DNA from: JAIRMO01 sp046533115
GTDB taxonomy: Bacteria; Spirochaetota; Spirochaetia; Treponematales; Breznakiellaceae
Assembly (NCBI RefSeq): GCF_046533115.1
Contig: NZ_JAJQRC010000002.1
Coordinates: 124,001-188,000, forward strand
Direction: 5' to 3'
Length of the DNA: 64,000 bases
Part shown: positions 43,426 through 51,811 of the stretch, one piece after another
Layout: each line of letters begins with the position of its first letter
How positions within the stretch are numbered: position 1 is the first letter of the stretch
Made by a program: the position numbers and the translations under genes
The notes under the pieces: generated by a model
Databases searched by the model: none
The model's input: only the letters and a program-made list of their open reading frames with translations
What the model was told of the DNA's origin: nothing

Positions 43426-45084
43426 CTAATATTTAAATTCGCTCTCCCCGATAAATTCCCTGAGGATACTCTGCCCCGGTACAAATTGGGGAGGGATAGG
43501 GGCGAAATTTTCAAGAAAAGAGAGGAGCCGCACCGCCTCGGAGTATTCGGGTATATCCGGTTTTACCAAACGGAGCAGGGGCTCAGCATAAAATTTCAGG
43601 ACCGCCAATTCATAATCCAGGGCGGAATTAAAAGCCACATCCGCCGCATTCTGAAAGGGGAATATGTGTTTCCGTTCACCCCGCTGAACGCTGGGCCACA
43701 TCTTGATAGTACCCACGGCACTGTTTCCCCGGAATTGATAATCCCGAACAATCCGCCGCAAAAGCCGGTTATCACTGGTGGGGATACGGTTATGGTCATC
43801 CAGGTTGAGCTGGGTGAGGGCGGATACATAGAGCTTAAATTTTTTATCCCCCTCTATCTGGGGGGTCAGGGCATCGTTCAGACCGTGGATACCTTCCACG
43901 ATGAGGATGGTCCTCCTGGTCATCCGGACCCGCCGGCCCTCCCCTTCCCTGCGTCTTCCTATTTTGAAGTCAAAGAAGGGAATTTCCACCTCTTTACCGT
44001 CCAAAAGGGCCAGCAGTTGTTCGTTAAGATAGGGTACATCCAGGGCTTCGAGACATTCGTAATCAGGCTCTCCTTTTTCATCCCGGGGGGTCTTATCGGT
44101 ATTGACATAATAATCGTCCAAGCTTATGGCCACCGGGTCTATGCCCATAACCTTAAGCTGGATGGAGAGCCGCTTGGCGGTGGTGGTTTTACCGGAACTG
44201 GAGGGACCGGCAATGAGGATTACCTTGACGGTATTCTGTTTTTCATATATTTTCGCGGCGATTTCGGCTATTTTATTAACCTGGAAGGCCTCGGCAATCC
44301 TGATATACTCTTTGACGGTCCGTTCCGATACCAGCCGGTTGAGATGTCCCACCGCGTGGACCCCCACGATGCGGCCCCACATTTTATATTCACGGTAGAC
44401 CGAAAAGATCTTGGGACTGTCTTCAAAGGGATCAAGGGCATTACCTCTGCCGACACCGGGGAAGCAGAGGAGAAACCCCTCATGGTAGGGCAAAAGGGAA
44501 AAGGCCCTTAGGATCCCGGTCCGGTTTACCAGGGGGGCAATATAAAGATCCACAAACCCTTTACACTCATTAATCTTGATCTTGGATTCACTCCGCTGCT
44601 CCAGGAGGAGGCTGGTATCGGTTTGTTTGTTTTTTTTAAAGAGCGCCAGGGCTTCCCCATAGGCCATATACCCAAAGGAAATGGGGAGGTCCTCCGCAAC
44701 CAGGTTGTTCATTTCCCGGGTAAGATCCGCAATCTCCTTATGGTGGGGCTTTTTTTCATCCGCAAAGGTATAATAATAGCTATTCCCCAAGGAATGCCCC
44801 ACATAGAGGCTCCGATCGGGAAATAGATTCCGGGCGGCCACCGCCAGGAGAAAGGCCAGGGACCGGCGATAGATCATGACCCCGTCGGGGGCTTCCAGGG
44901 GTACGGGCTCCAGGGTTGAATTGACTTCAAGCCTGGTGGAGAGGGGCAAAATTTCATTATTTACCCGTACCGCCGCCACTCCTCCGGGAATGACGCCGAA
45001 ACGGTCTAAAAGGGTGTCCACCTGGGTCCCAAAGGGACAGCCGATGGAAGAACCATCAGGAAAATATACCTGGATCTCGTTCAT
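43426..45084 (-). CDS. Nucleoside (uridine-type) kinase with N-terminal TGS domain
   Basis: A 552-aa three-part protein: a TGS domain (about residues 1-60, IQVYFPDGSSIGCPFGTQV), a threonyl-tRNA-synthetase-like second domain with the HSLGNSYYYTF and HHKEI pattern (about 80-250), and a P-loop kinase domain (about 285-500: LIAGPSSSGKTTTAKRLS, VAISLDDYYV, ILIVEGIHGLND). The kinase part resembles uridine kinase/phosphoribulokinase. The TGS and synthetase-like parts suggest RNA or nucleotide sensing, but this is inference. Likely follows pncB in the same transcription unit. Confidence 0.88.
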   Translation of the reverse strand: MNEIQVYFPDGSSIGCPFGTQVDTLLDRFGVIPGGVAAVRVNNEILPLSTRLEVNSTLEPVPLEAPDGVMIYRRSLAFLLAVAARNLFPDRSLYVGHSLGNSYYYTFADEKKPHHKEIADLTREMNNLVAEDLPISFGYMAYGEALALFKKNKQTDTSLLLEQRSESKIKINECKGFVDLYIAPLVNRTGILRAFSLLPYHEGFLLCFPGVGRGNALDPFEDSPKIFSVYREYKMWGRIVGVHAVGHLNRLVSERTVKEYIRIAEAFQVNKIAEIAAKIYEKQNTVKVILIAGPSSSGKTTTAKRLSIQLKVMGIDPVAISLDDYYVNTDKTPRDEKGEPDYECLEALDVPYLNEQLLALLDGKEVEIPFFDFKIGRRREGEGRRVRMTRRTILIVEGIHGLNDALTPQIEGDKKFKLYVSALTQLNLDDHNRIPTSDNRLLRRIVRDYQFRGNSAVGTIKMWPSVQRGERKHIFPFQNAADVAFNSALDYELAVLKFYAEPLLRLVKPDIPEYSEAVRLLSFLENFAPIPPQFVPGQSILREFIGESEFKY

Positions 45085-45128
45085 AAATACTCCTCTAAAA
45101 AACGAAAGGGTTTTTAAACCGACTCAAT

Positions 45129-46580
45129 CTATAAATCCCCCAGGTAATTCCTGATAAGGTCCAATTTGAGGGTCCGCAGCTTTTGGGTCATAGAAACTTT
45201 GTAAATGTGGGGATTGAGGAAGCGTTTGTAACTCGTATCAAAGGTTTCCAGGCCCACTTGAACCTTCTTTTGAATTTCTTTAAGAGAAGGGAGAACCGCC
45301 GTCACTTCCTCCTGGGCAAGCCGTAACTTAAGGAGGGGTTCCGCGGAACCCTCCACGGTATGATAAAAATGGCGGTAATCCGCCGATGGATGCCAAAAGG
45401 CATAGCGGTTCCCCGGTTCTATGGTTTCAGGGCCGGCGGGATCATCCTCCCGGCTGAGGACATCCGCCACGGCCATTCCCTGGGAATCCTTTACCCGCCA
45501 GACCTGTTTTACCGCGGGGTTGGTGGTCTTTTCGGGGTTGTCGGAGAATTTCATAACCGGTATTGGGCGGCCCTCCCCGTTCTCCCGGGCGGCGAGTTTA
45601 TATACCCCGGTAAAAGCCGCCTCATTGCCCCCGGTCACCATATTGGTCCCCACCCCCCAGGAGTCAATGGGAGCCCCCGCGTCGGTAAGGGTTTGGATGA
45701 TGGTTTCATCCAGATCATTGGAAACCGCAATGGTTGCTTTGGTAAGACCGGCGGCATCAAAAAGCTTCCGGACTTCCATGGAGAGGTAGTGGATATCCCC
45801 GGAATCAAGGCGGACCCCGAAATTTTTCCCTTGGGCGGTGAGGCGTCTCCCTGCCTTTATCGCATTTAATACCCCGCTTTTCAAGGTATCATAGGTATCG
45901 ATAAGAAAAATGGTCCGGTCCGGGTACATCTGTGCATAGGCCTCGAAAGCCTCCTCTTCGCTGTTGTGGGCCATGACCCAGGAATGGGCCATAGTTCCCA
46001 AAACAGGGATCCCGAATTCCTTGCCCGCCAGGATATTGGAGGTACCCACGGCGCCGCCGATAAAGGCCGCCCGGGAAGCCGACATGGCCCCGTCGTACCC
46101 CTGGGCCCGGCGAAGACCGAATTCCATGAGCGAACCTTTGCCGGATGCAAGCCAGATCCGGGCGGTTTTGGTAGCGATGAGGCTTTGAAAATTAATGATA
46201 TTGAGGATCAGCCCTTCTATTATCTGGCATTGGATAAGCTCCCCCCGGATCCTGATGATGGGTTCCTGGGGGAATATCACGGTCCCTTCATCCATGGCCC
46301 AGAGGGAGCCGGTAAAGCGAAAACCCGAGAGATAATCGAGAAAGTCCTTTTCGAAAATACCAAGACCCGCCAAATAGGCGATATCTTCGGGGGAATAGGA
46401 AAAGGTTTTGATCGCCTCCAACAAAGTCCCCAATCCGGCAAATATGGAAAATCCCCCGGAAAAGGGCTGCCGACGGAAAAACATCTCAAACACCGCCTGG
46501 GAATTAAGCCCCTTCTTCCAGTAGCCTTGGGCCATGGTAAGGGAATAAAAATCCGCGAATAACGCTGAAATATGGTTCAT
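45129..46580 (-). CDS. pncB: Nicotinate phosphoribosyltransferase
   Basis: Joins nicotinate and PRPP to give nicotinate mononucleotide in the Preiss-Handler pathway. The 483-aa product has the family landmarks: N-terminal LFADFYSLTMAQGYWK, FSGGFSIFAGLGTLLE, the active-site His in GTMAHSWVMAHNSEEEAF (the His in TMAHS is phosphorylated in the family), and the VRLDSGDIHYLS and GVGTNMVTGG phosphate-binding loops. It overlaps pncA by 4 bp, so nicotinamide is deamidated and re-used by one operon. Confidence 0.96.
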   Translation of the reverse strand: MNHISALFADFYSLTMAQGYWKKGLNSQAVFEMFFRRQPFSGGFSIFAGLGTLLEAIKTFSYSPEDIAYLAGLGIFEKDFLDYLSGFRFTGSLWAMDEGTVIFPQEPIIRIRGELIQCQIIEGLILNIINFQSLIATKTARIWLASGKGSLMEFGLRRAQGYDGAMSASRAAFIGGAVGTSNILAGKEFGIPVLGTMAHSWVMAHNSEEEAFEAYAQMYPDRTIFLIDTYDTLKSGVLNAIKAGRRLTAQGKNFGVRLDSGDIHYLSMEVRKLFDAAGLTKATIAVSNDLDETIIQTLTDAGAPIDSWGVGTNMVTGGNEAAFTGVYKLAARENGEGRPIPVMKFSDNPEKTTNPAVKQVWRVKDSQGMAVADVLSREDDPAGPETIEPGNRYAFWHPSADYRHFYHTVEGSAEPLLKLRLAQEEVTAVLPSLKEIQKKVQVGLETFDTSYKRFLNPHIYKVSMTQKLRTLKLDLIRNYLGDL

Positions 46581-47317
46581 ACTATATCCCGGGAAGCGAT
46601 AAAGATCGCCCCCCCGTCCTTCATGGTTTTGACGGCCCGCTCCACCGAGCCTGGGGGATAATCCACCCCCGCCACCGCATCCTCCAGGACCATAACCCTA
46701 TAGCCCAGCCGAATTCCATCCATCACACTATAAAACACACAATAATCCGTGGCGAGCCCCCCTATCAAAATGGTATTGATGGAACGGGCCCGGAGGTAAT
46801 CATGAAGTTCCGTCGGAGTACACCGGTCATTTTCAAAAAAAGCGGAGTAGGAATCCAGATCTTCCCGGGATCCCTTACGGAGGCTCAGGGTAAAAAGATC
46901 CCTCCGGAGCTCATCATGAAAATCGGCGCCCTCACTGTCCTGTATGCAATGAACCGGCCACAGGATCTGGGATATTTCCCTATGGATAGGATCCAGGCCG
47001 GGAAACCGCTGCCGATACCGCCGTACCGCCTCTTCCGAAACCGGCAGGGTGATAAGGTCGTTAATTTGCTTTCCCGGATGGGATGCGGCAAAGGAAACGT
47101 GCCGGAGGGGATGCCAATCCTGGGTGGCGATAGTTTCTCCCTTTCTTTCGGCAAATTTTTCCGCCGCCCGGTTGATGGGTCCAATAACCCTATCCCCCCG
47201 GTTTACCGCCAAGGCTCCGGCAGGCCGTTTTTTGCCGTCCTTTGAAAGATAGGCCGGACAAAAATCATTTTGGATGTCAATTGCCAGAAGCACGGATTTA
47301 GAAAAATCGATCGTCAT
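46577..47317 (-). CDS. pncA: Nicotinamidase
   Basis: Deamidates nicotinamide to nicotinate. The 246-aa product has the catalytic triad Asp14 (AIDIQNDF), Lys148 (LRKGS) and Cys193 (LATDYCV), and metal ligands Asp67/His69/His73 in TQDWHPLRHVSF. An insertion around 85-115 makes it longer than the ~210-aa E. coli enzyme. GAGGAG site and a good promoter (47335-47363) precede it. pncB follows immediately. Confidence 0.96.
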   Translation of the reverse strand: MTIDFSKSVLLAIDIQNDFCPAYLSKDGKKRPAGALAVNRGDRVIGPINRAAEKFAERKGETIATQDWHPLRHVSFAASHPGKQINDLITLPVSEEAVRRYRQRFPGLDPIHREISQILWPVHCIQDSEGADFHDELRRDLFTLSLRKGSREDLDSYSAFFENDRCTPTELHDYLRARSINTILIGGLATDYCVFYSVMDGIRLGYRVMVLEDAVAGVDYPPGSVERAVKTMKDGGAIFIASRDIV

Positions 47318-47334
47318 AAATCGCTCCTCTTTCT

Positions 47335-47363
47335 ATAATACGACGGAAAAAGGGATGCGACAA
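47335..47363 (-). promoter_or_regulatory. Promoter of pncA-pncB
   Basis: Minus strand TTGTCG (47363-47358), 17-bp spacer, TATTAT (47340-47335). Start would be near 47328, just ahead of the GAGGAG site. Confidence 0.6.
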
Positions 47364-47379
47364 GATTTCCCGTGTGAGG

Positions 47380-47409
47380 TTGCGGGACAAAGCCTTATTG
47401 GAGTATACT
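47380..47409 (+). promoter_or_regulatory. Promoter of the DUF4097 gene
   Basis: TTGCGG (47380-47385), 18-bp spacer, TATACT (47404-47409), with a second overlapping TATACT at 47409-47414. Divergent from the pncA promoter. Confidence 0.45.
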
Positions 47410-47434
47410 ATACTGAAAAGGAGATTTAAAATCT

Positions 47435-48319
47435 ATGGTTCTAAAAACTCGGCGGAATATTAAAGTCATGGCGATACTTATAACCCTGGGTATGGCGGTT
47501 CAGAGTTTTTCTTTGGAAAATACCCCTGGAAACCATAGTACATCCATCGAAACAAGGGGAGTTACCTCCCTTATCATCTCATATACCACGGCTCACCTTA
47601 CCCTATTGGAAAGTGATAACGATGAATTGATATTAAAAGCGTATACGAATGGGAATACGCTGGAAAATTTTGGGAATATTTCCCTTGAGGGTTCCGTCCT
47701 TTCTATTATAGATGGCCAATGGACTGCCTCTAATCAGACGAATGTTAAAATTGAGGTATATATCCCCCGGTCTTACCGGCAAAATTGCAGTATCTTTATT
47801 AATACCGGTACCCTTACGTCCGAAACGGAGCTTACCTTAAAAAATTTGGCGGTAGAGCTTTCCAGCGGTTCCGTAACCCTGGGGCGGGTCGCGGCTGAAA
47901 ATATATACATAAAGTCGTCCAATGGAAATATCAGGATAGATCATGCGGAAGGTAATATGTGGCTTGATGCCATCAGCGGCTCCATCCTGGTTCAATCCGC
48001 CCGGGGCGCAGGGACTTTCCGAACCTCCTTGGGATGGATAACCATGGGGATGGAATATGTAACCGGGAACCTTTCATTCGAGACCGGCATCGGGGCCATA
48101 GTCCTGTCCCTGCCCGAGACGCTTTCCTTTAACTTCGATGCCCTGACAGGAAGCGGAAATATACGGCTTGATTCACCGGACCAACAGTACCACCGGGCGA
48201 ACAGCGGTCCGTTGAAAATGCCGGTCGGTCCTGAGCCGGTATATACCATACGATCCCGAACCGGTGTGGGGAATATCACCATGCATATGAATATACGCCC
48301 CCCGGAGGAAATGCTTTAG
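47435..48319 (+). CDS. Exported DUF4097-type beta-strand protein
   Basis: A 294-aa protein with a signal peptide (VMAILITLGMAVQSFS). The mature part is a run of short beta strands with the periodicity of DUF4097/DUF2807 putative adhesins: VELSSGSVTLGRVAAENIYIKSS, GNIRIDHAEGNMWLDAISGS, and LTGSGNIRLDSPDQ. These families form a beta-helix-like sheet and are seen on or near the cell surface. The ribosome site AAAGGAG is 11 bp from the ATG; an in-frame ATG 11 codons on is an alternative start. Its stop codon lies in the folded element that follows. Confidence 0.8.
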   Translation: MVLKTRRNIKVMAILITLGMAVQSFSLENTPGNHSTSIETRGVTSLIISYTTAHLTLLESDNDELILKAYTNGNTLENFGNISLEGSVLSIIDGQWTASNQTNVKIEVYIPRSYRQNCSIFINTGTLTSETELTLKNLAVELSSGSVTLGRVAAENIYIKSSNGNIRIDHAEGNMWLDAISGSILVQSARGAGTFRTSLGWITMGMEYVTGNLSFETGIGAIVLSLPETLSFNFDALTGSGNIRLDSPDQQYHRANSGPLKMPVGPEPVYTIRSRTGVGNITMHMNIRPPEEML

Positions 48320-48419
48320 GACCCGCGCAGAAACAACATGACCGAATGGTCATGTTGTTTCTTTATTGCGTAAGCAATTAGAACAAAATGCCCTGCATTT
48401 TATTCTTGTGCGGGTCCTT
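48317..48419. other. Nested inverted-repeat element after the DUF4097 gene
   Basis: Outer arms GGACCCGC (48319-48326) and GCGGGTCC (48410-48417) enclose two hairpins: a perfect 15-bp stem (AGAAACAACATGACC at 48329-48343 with its complement at 48348-48362, GAAT loop) and a second stem (AGAACAAAATGC / GCATTTTATTCT, one mismatch, 48379-48405 region). The first hairpin followed by TTATT can act as terminator. The whole resembles a small folded RNA or a miniature inverted-repeat element. Confidence 0.6.
48329..48367 (+). terminator. Probable terminator of the DUF4097 gene
   Basis: A perfect 15-bp stem with a GAAT tetraloop, then a short T-rich run (TTATT). The stem is AT-rich and palindromic enough to work on either strand, so it may also serve araD, which converges from the right. 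Confidence 0.6.
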
Positions 48420-48437
48420 AGCATCGAGAAGCTTGTA

Positions 48438-48466
48438 CCAAAACGTAAGCTGGTTTTGGAACCGCC
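48438..48466. repeat. Dispersed hairpin element, copy 5
   Basis: CCAAAAC (48438-48444) and GTTTTGG (48453-48459) with an 8-nt loop, followed by AACCGCC (48460-48466). The reverse complement, GGCGGTTCCAAAAC, is identical to the start of copy 4 at 28319. Confidence 0.75.
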
Positions 48467-48487
48467 CTGGAGTATCCGGTCTTTCAC

Positions 48488-49186
48488 TCAAGACTTTTCC
48501 TGCTGACCGTAATATGCTCCGGCACCGTGTTTGCGGAGGTAATGCTTATCCAACAATTCCCCCTGCATTGGCTGAAGGGCGGACGTCAACAGGCGGGCAT
48601 GCCAGGCCATCATGGCTACTTCTTCCAAAACCACGGCATTATGGACCGCTTCCGCGGGATCCTTCCCCCAAGAAAAAGGACCATGGCTATGGACCAATAC
48701 GGCGGGAACCGCATCGTAGTCCCGGTCGTTAAAGGTTTCTACGATAACCCTGCCCGTTTCCCATTCATAGTTTTCCCGGATCTCCTCCGCGGTCATCCGC
48801 CTGGTACAGGGGATCTCCCCATAGAAATAATCCCCATGGGTTGTACCGTAAGGGGGTACACCGGTTCCGGCCTGGGCAAAGATGGTCGCCCAACGGCTAT
48901 GGGTATGTACCACCCCGCCGATATTCGGAAAAGCCCGGTATAACTCCAGATGGGTGTCGGTATCAGAGGAAGGGTTCAGCGTCCCCTCAAGCTTCCGGCC
49001 CTCCAGGTCAAGGACTACCATATCACCAGGGCTAAGTTTATCGTACGCAACCCCCGAAGGTTTTATCACCACCACCCCCCGGCCACGGTCAATACCGGAA
49101 ACATTACCCCAGGTAAAGGTAACCAACCCGTACCGGGGGAGCAGCAAATTGGCCTCGCAAACCGCCTGTTTTAATTGTTCTACCAT
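48488..49186 (-). CDS. araD: L-ribulose-5-phosphate 4-epimerase
   Basis: Class II aldolase-fold epimerase that converts L-ribulose 5-phosphate to D-xylulose 5-phosphate. The 232-aa product has zinc ligands His94 and His96 (VVHTHSRWA) and His168 (VHSHGPFSWG), substrate-binding TWGNVSG and KPSG near the N-terminus, and SSDTDTHLELY. It is a solitary gene here; no arabinose kinase or transporter is beside it, so UlaF/SgbE-type roles in ascorbate use are also possible. AAAAGGG site before the ATG. Confidence 0.92.
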   Translation of the reverse strand: MVEQLKQAVCEANLLLPRYGLVTFTWGNVSGIDRGRGVVVIKPSGVAYDKLSPGDMVVLDLEGRKLEGTLNPSSDTDTHLELYRAFPNIGGVVHTHSRWATIFAQAGTGVPPYGTTHGDYFYGEIPCTRRMTAEEIRENYEWETGRVIVETFNDRDYDAVPAVLVHSHGPFSWGKDPAEAVHNAVVLEEVAMMAWHARLLTSALQPMQGELLDKHYLRKHGAGAYYGQQEKS

Positions 49187-49243
49187 AATTTTTCCCTTTT
49201 ATAGAACGTTATTATAAATACCAATAAAAATATAGAAGGCAAT

Positions 49244-49864
49244 CTAACGTTCCGGTTTTAAAATATCAGTGGGGAGGCGGTAAGACGGTCCTTCCGGAGG
49301 TTTGAGGGGAAACACGGCCAGGGCAGTGTAGTGAGGACCTTCCCGGTACAGATCCGACTTAAATACCGTAACTTTCCGAATCACCCCCTGGGCATGGATG
49401 GACCAATTCCGCTCATCCCCTGGTAAGGTTACGGCCACCCCGCCTTTCCGGGCCAAGGTTATATGGGGGGTATAGGGCCGGGTTTCCGGCTTCCTAAAGG
49501 AATAAGCTTCCCGTTCCCCCAGGGCGGCGAGTTTTTTTTCAAAGCAGGCGGCTAAATTTCGTATATCATTTTTCCCCCTTTCAATATCCAGGGCAAGAAT
49601 CCGTACCGCTCCCCCCGGGGGAAAGGTGATGATTCTTCCCGCACTTATGGAAAAAGCCGCCGTATTTTGTAGGGTTTCTTGTAGGGCTTCTTGTAGCAGG
49701 GCTACCCCTTTTTCATCCACCTCGCCAAGAAAGGCCAGGGTTATGTGGTGATTTTCTTCCCTGCTCCAACGGAAATGGGGATAACGATCCTGTAATCTTG
49801 CCTGTATTTGATGAAGGGAAGGGATAAATTCAGGGGGAAGCTCCAGGGCAACAAAGGTCCGCAT
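49244..49864 (-). CDS. thpR: RNA 2',3'-cyclic phosphodiesterase (2'-5' RNA ligase family)
   Basis: A 206-aa 2H phosphoesterase. The two HxT motifs are HHITLAFLGEV (about residue 42) and YTPHITLARKGG (about 135). N-terminal RTFVALELPPEF is typical. Family members open 2',3'-cyclic phosphates on RNA and were first seen as 2'-5' ligases. The ATG has GGGGAG upstream. A shorter open frame in the gap to its right is not considered a gene. Confidence 0.92.
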   Translation of the reverse strand: MRTFVALELPPEFIPSLHQIQARLQDRYPHFRWSREENHHITLAFLGEVDEKGVALLQEALQETLQNTAAFSISAGRIITFPPGGAVRILALDIERGKNDIRNLAACFEKKLAALGEREAYSFRKPETRPYTPHITLARKGGVAVTLPGDERNWSIHAQGVIRKVTVFKSDLYREGPHYTALAVFPLKPPEGPSYRLPTDILKPER

Positions 49865-50106
49865 AAAAATACTCCCCTGGGGATTTTCCTAACCCGGGGG
49901 TTTCGAAAAATCCCCTATGACAACCGAGGCAAACCCGACAAACGTAATGTGCCTTGGGTATGAAAATCCCCCTTCCACTAAAATATCGATATATACAAAA
50001 GAACTATTTTTGTCAACGGAAGCCTCCCTGGGCTTCAATTTTTGAAACCGCCTCCTTGACATAAGCAGGATTCGATGGCGGCTTGACAATTAGGACCCAA
50101 AATGAC

Positions 50107-50135
50107 TGGACATTCCACTTCATCTTTGTTATACT
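50107..50135 (+). promoter_or_regulatory. Promoter of infC-rpmI-rplT
   Basis: TGGACA (50107-50112), 17-bp spacer, TATACT (50130-50135). Start near 50142. The rest of the 49865-50190 gap holds two TTGACA hexamers (50056, 50083) without matching -10 boxes and a half-copy of the hairpin family (GAAACCGCC at 50044). Confidence 0.6.
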
Positions 50136-50140
50136 AAATA

Positions 50141-50177
50141 AAATTTCCGGTATATACCCCCTTTATGCCGGAAATTT
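50141..50177 (+). promoter_or_regulatory. infC leader hairpin
   Basis: AAATTTCCGG (50141-50150) pairs perfectly with CCGGAAATTT (50168-50177) across a 17-nt loop, forming almost the whole 5' leader. The ribosome site AGGAGG begins four bases after the stem. It could control access of ribosomes, but no known class (such as an L20 leader) is recognised. Confidence 0.6.
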
Positions 50178-50190
50178 ACGAGGAGGCCAG

Positions 50191-50709
50191 TTGGCAGATA
50201 AGGATTTACGAATTAATGAACAGATTCGGGTGCGGGAGGTCCGCCTTGTTCGGGAGGATGGAGGACCCCAGGGGATTTTGTCCATCACCGAAGCGCTCGA
50301 AATGGCCAGGGAACAGGGTCTTGACCTGGTGGAAGTAGCCCCTCAGGCGGTTCCGCCGGTGGTCAAAATTCTGGATTATGGTAAATTTAAATTTGAGAAT
50401 GAAAAGAAAGTCCGGGATTCAAAAAAGAAACAAAAGCTTTTAAAGCTGAAAGAAATCCGTATGCAGCCCAAGATTGATGAACATGATATGGATTTTAAAT
50501 CAAAACATGTCCGGGAATTTCTTGCCGATGGCAATAAGGTTAAAGTAACGGTTCGTTTTCGCGGGCGGGAACTCGCCCATACCGAACTGGGATTGGATGT
50601 TCTTAAAGATGTTTTAAAACGTCTTGAAGGGGATTATGTCATGGATAAGGCCCCGGCCATGGAAGGCCGGTTTATGTCCATGGTTTTAAGTCCCAAGTCT
50701 AAGAAATAG
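50191..50709 (+). CDS. infC: Translation initiation factor IF-3, TTG start
   Basis: IF-3 keeps 30S subunits free and checks start codons. The 172-aa product has the family core LADKDLRINEQIRVREVRLV, LDLVEVAPQAVPPVVKILDYGK, KEIRMQPKIDEHD and VKVTVRFRGRE. Start chosen at TTG 50191, which follows AGGAGG by 4 bases and gives the expected N-terminus; a longer frame from 50083 has no ribosome site and would cover the promoter. Rare start codons are common in infC because IF-3 discriminates against them and so regulates itself. Confidence 0.95.
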   Translation: MADKDLRINEQIRVREVRLVREDGGPQGILSITEALEMAREQGLDLVEVAPQAVPPVVKILDYGKFKFENEKKVRDSKKKQKLLKLKEIRMQPKIDEHDMDFKSKHVREFLADGNKVKVTVRFRGRELAHTELGLDVLKDVLKRLEGDYVMDKAPAMEGRFMSMVLSPKSKK

Positions 50710-50719
50710 AGGGTGGCAT

Positions 50720-50920
50720 ATGCCGAAAATGAAGACCAAAAAAAGCGCCGCGAAGCGCTATTCCTTTACGGGAACAGGCAAGGTAAAATACAAAAAACAA
50801 AACCTTCGCCATATTCTTACCAAAAAGTCAAGTAAGCGGAAACGGAATCTCCGCCATGCCGGGATCTTGTCCGGCGACAATGTGCCGGCGATCAAAAAGA
50901 AATTATTACCCTACGGATAG
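50720..50920 (+). CDS. rpmI: Ribosomal protein L35
   Basis: A 66-aa very basic protein with the L35 pattern MPKMKTKKSAAKRYSFTG, KVKYKKQNLRHILTKKSSKRKR and a C-terminal KKLLPYG. It lies 10 bp after infC and before rplT, the standard operon order. Confidence 0.97.
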   Translation: MPKMKTKKSAAKRYSFTGTGKVKYKKQNLRHILTKKSSKRKRNLRHAGILSGDNVPAIKKKLLPYG

Positions 50921-50932
50921 GAGTGTTTTGTT

Positions 50933-51292
50933 ATGTCAAGAGCAATAGACGGTTCTAAAAGAAAGGATCATCGTAAAAAAATACTTAAACTGGCAAAAGG
51001 GTATTGGGGCCGGCGGCATTCCAATTATAAAACCGCCAAAGACGCGGTTGCAAAAGCGCTTTCGTATGCCTACCGGGATCGGAAAGACCGGAAAGGTGAT
51101 TTTCGGCGGCTTTGGATTATCCGGATAAACGCGGCCTGCCGGGCGGAGGGACTCTCCTATTCCCGGTTGGTGGACGGTCTTAATAAGGCGGGGGTAACCA
51201 TAAACCGAAAAACCCTGGCGGCTCTGGCGGTGGAAGATTCCGGCGCCTTTAAAGCGGTAGTAGCCCAGGCAAAAACGGCATTGGGGGCATAA
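50933..51292 (+). CDS. rplT: Ribosomal protein L20
   Basis: A 119-aa 50S protein required for early large-subunit assembly. Typical features are KILKLAKGYWGRRHSNYKTA, LSYAYRDRKDRKGDFRRLWI, and GLNKAGVTINRKTLAALAV. In other bacteria L20 represses its own operon by binding RNA; the hairpin ahead of infC is a candidate target only by position. Confidence 0.97.
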   Translation: MSRAIDGSKRKDHRKKILKLAKGYWGRRHSNYKTAKDAVAKALSYAYRDRKDRKGDFRRLWIIRINAACRAEGLSYSRLVDGLNKAGVTINRKTLAALAVEDSGAFKAVVAQAKTALGA

Positions 51293-51295
51293 TCC

Positions 51296-51802
51296 ATGGT
51301 AACCCTTGAGCAAGTCAAATTATTGGAAACTAAGGTCGCCAAGGCCCTTGATTTTGTCAGCCAGGTAACCGGTGAAAATACACTCCTGAAGGAAAAATTG
51401 GATGCCTATCAGAGACGGATTGATGAGCTTGAGGTGTTAATTCAACGTTTTAAAGAAGATCAGGGCCGCATTGAGGAAGGAATTATTTCCGCCCTTAATC
51501 GGCTCAACCAATTTGAGGATGCCGTAGAGAAGAGTTTTTTCCCTAACCTAAACGGGGCGGGGATACCGCCGGAGAAAATCGAAGCCGATAAAAGCGGCGA
51601 TTCCAACCGGGACTCCAAGGTTCCGCTCGACCCCCCGGATGAGGGGTATCTTTCGGAATCACCGGAGGATGAGCCCCTTTTAACGGCGGCTGAGTTCGAT
51701 ACGGGCTTGTTCGAACCGGAAACGGAAATTTCAGAACCTCCAGAAGCCGGGGAAACCACGGGTGACGCTTCTACCAATACCGCGGAATTGGATATTTTTT
51801 AA
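51296..51802 (+). CDS. Coiled-coil protein next to zapA (ZapB-like position)
   Basis: A 168-aa protein. Residues ~1-75 form a continuous coiled coil (LEQVKLLETKVAKALDFVSQ, LLKEKLDAYQRRIDELEVLIQR), and the rest is acidic and disordered (PPDEGYLSESPEDEPLLTAA). Located 10 bp before zapA, it may be a partner in Z-ring organisation; that is inference from position and shape. Probably transcribed with the infC operon. Confidence 0.75.
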   Translation: MVTLEQVKLLETKVAKALDFVSQVTGENTLLKEKLDAYQRRIDELEVLIQRFKEDQGRIEEGIISALNRLNQFEDAVEKSFFPNLNGAGIPPEKIEADKSGDSNRDSKVPLDPPDEGYLSESPEDEPLLTAAEFDTGLFEPETEISEPPEAGETTGDASTNTAELDIF

Positions 51803-51811
51803 GGGGTTTAT

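Noticed and set aside
49889..50089. Open frame of 66 codons on the minus strand between thpR and infC
   Set aside because: No ribosome site, odd composition, and it covers part of the infC upstream region including repeat sequence; more likely non-coding.
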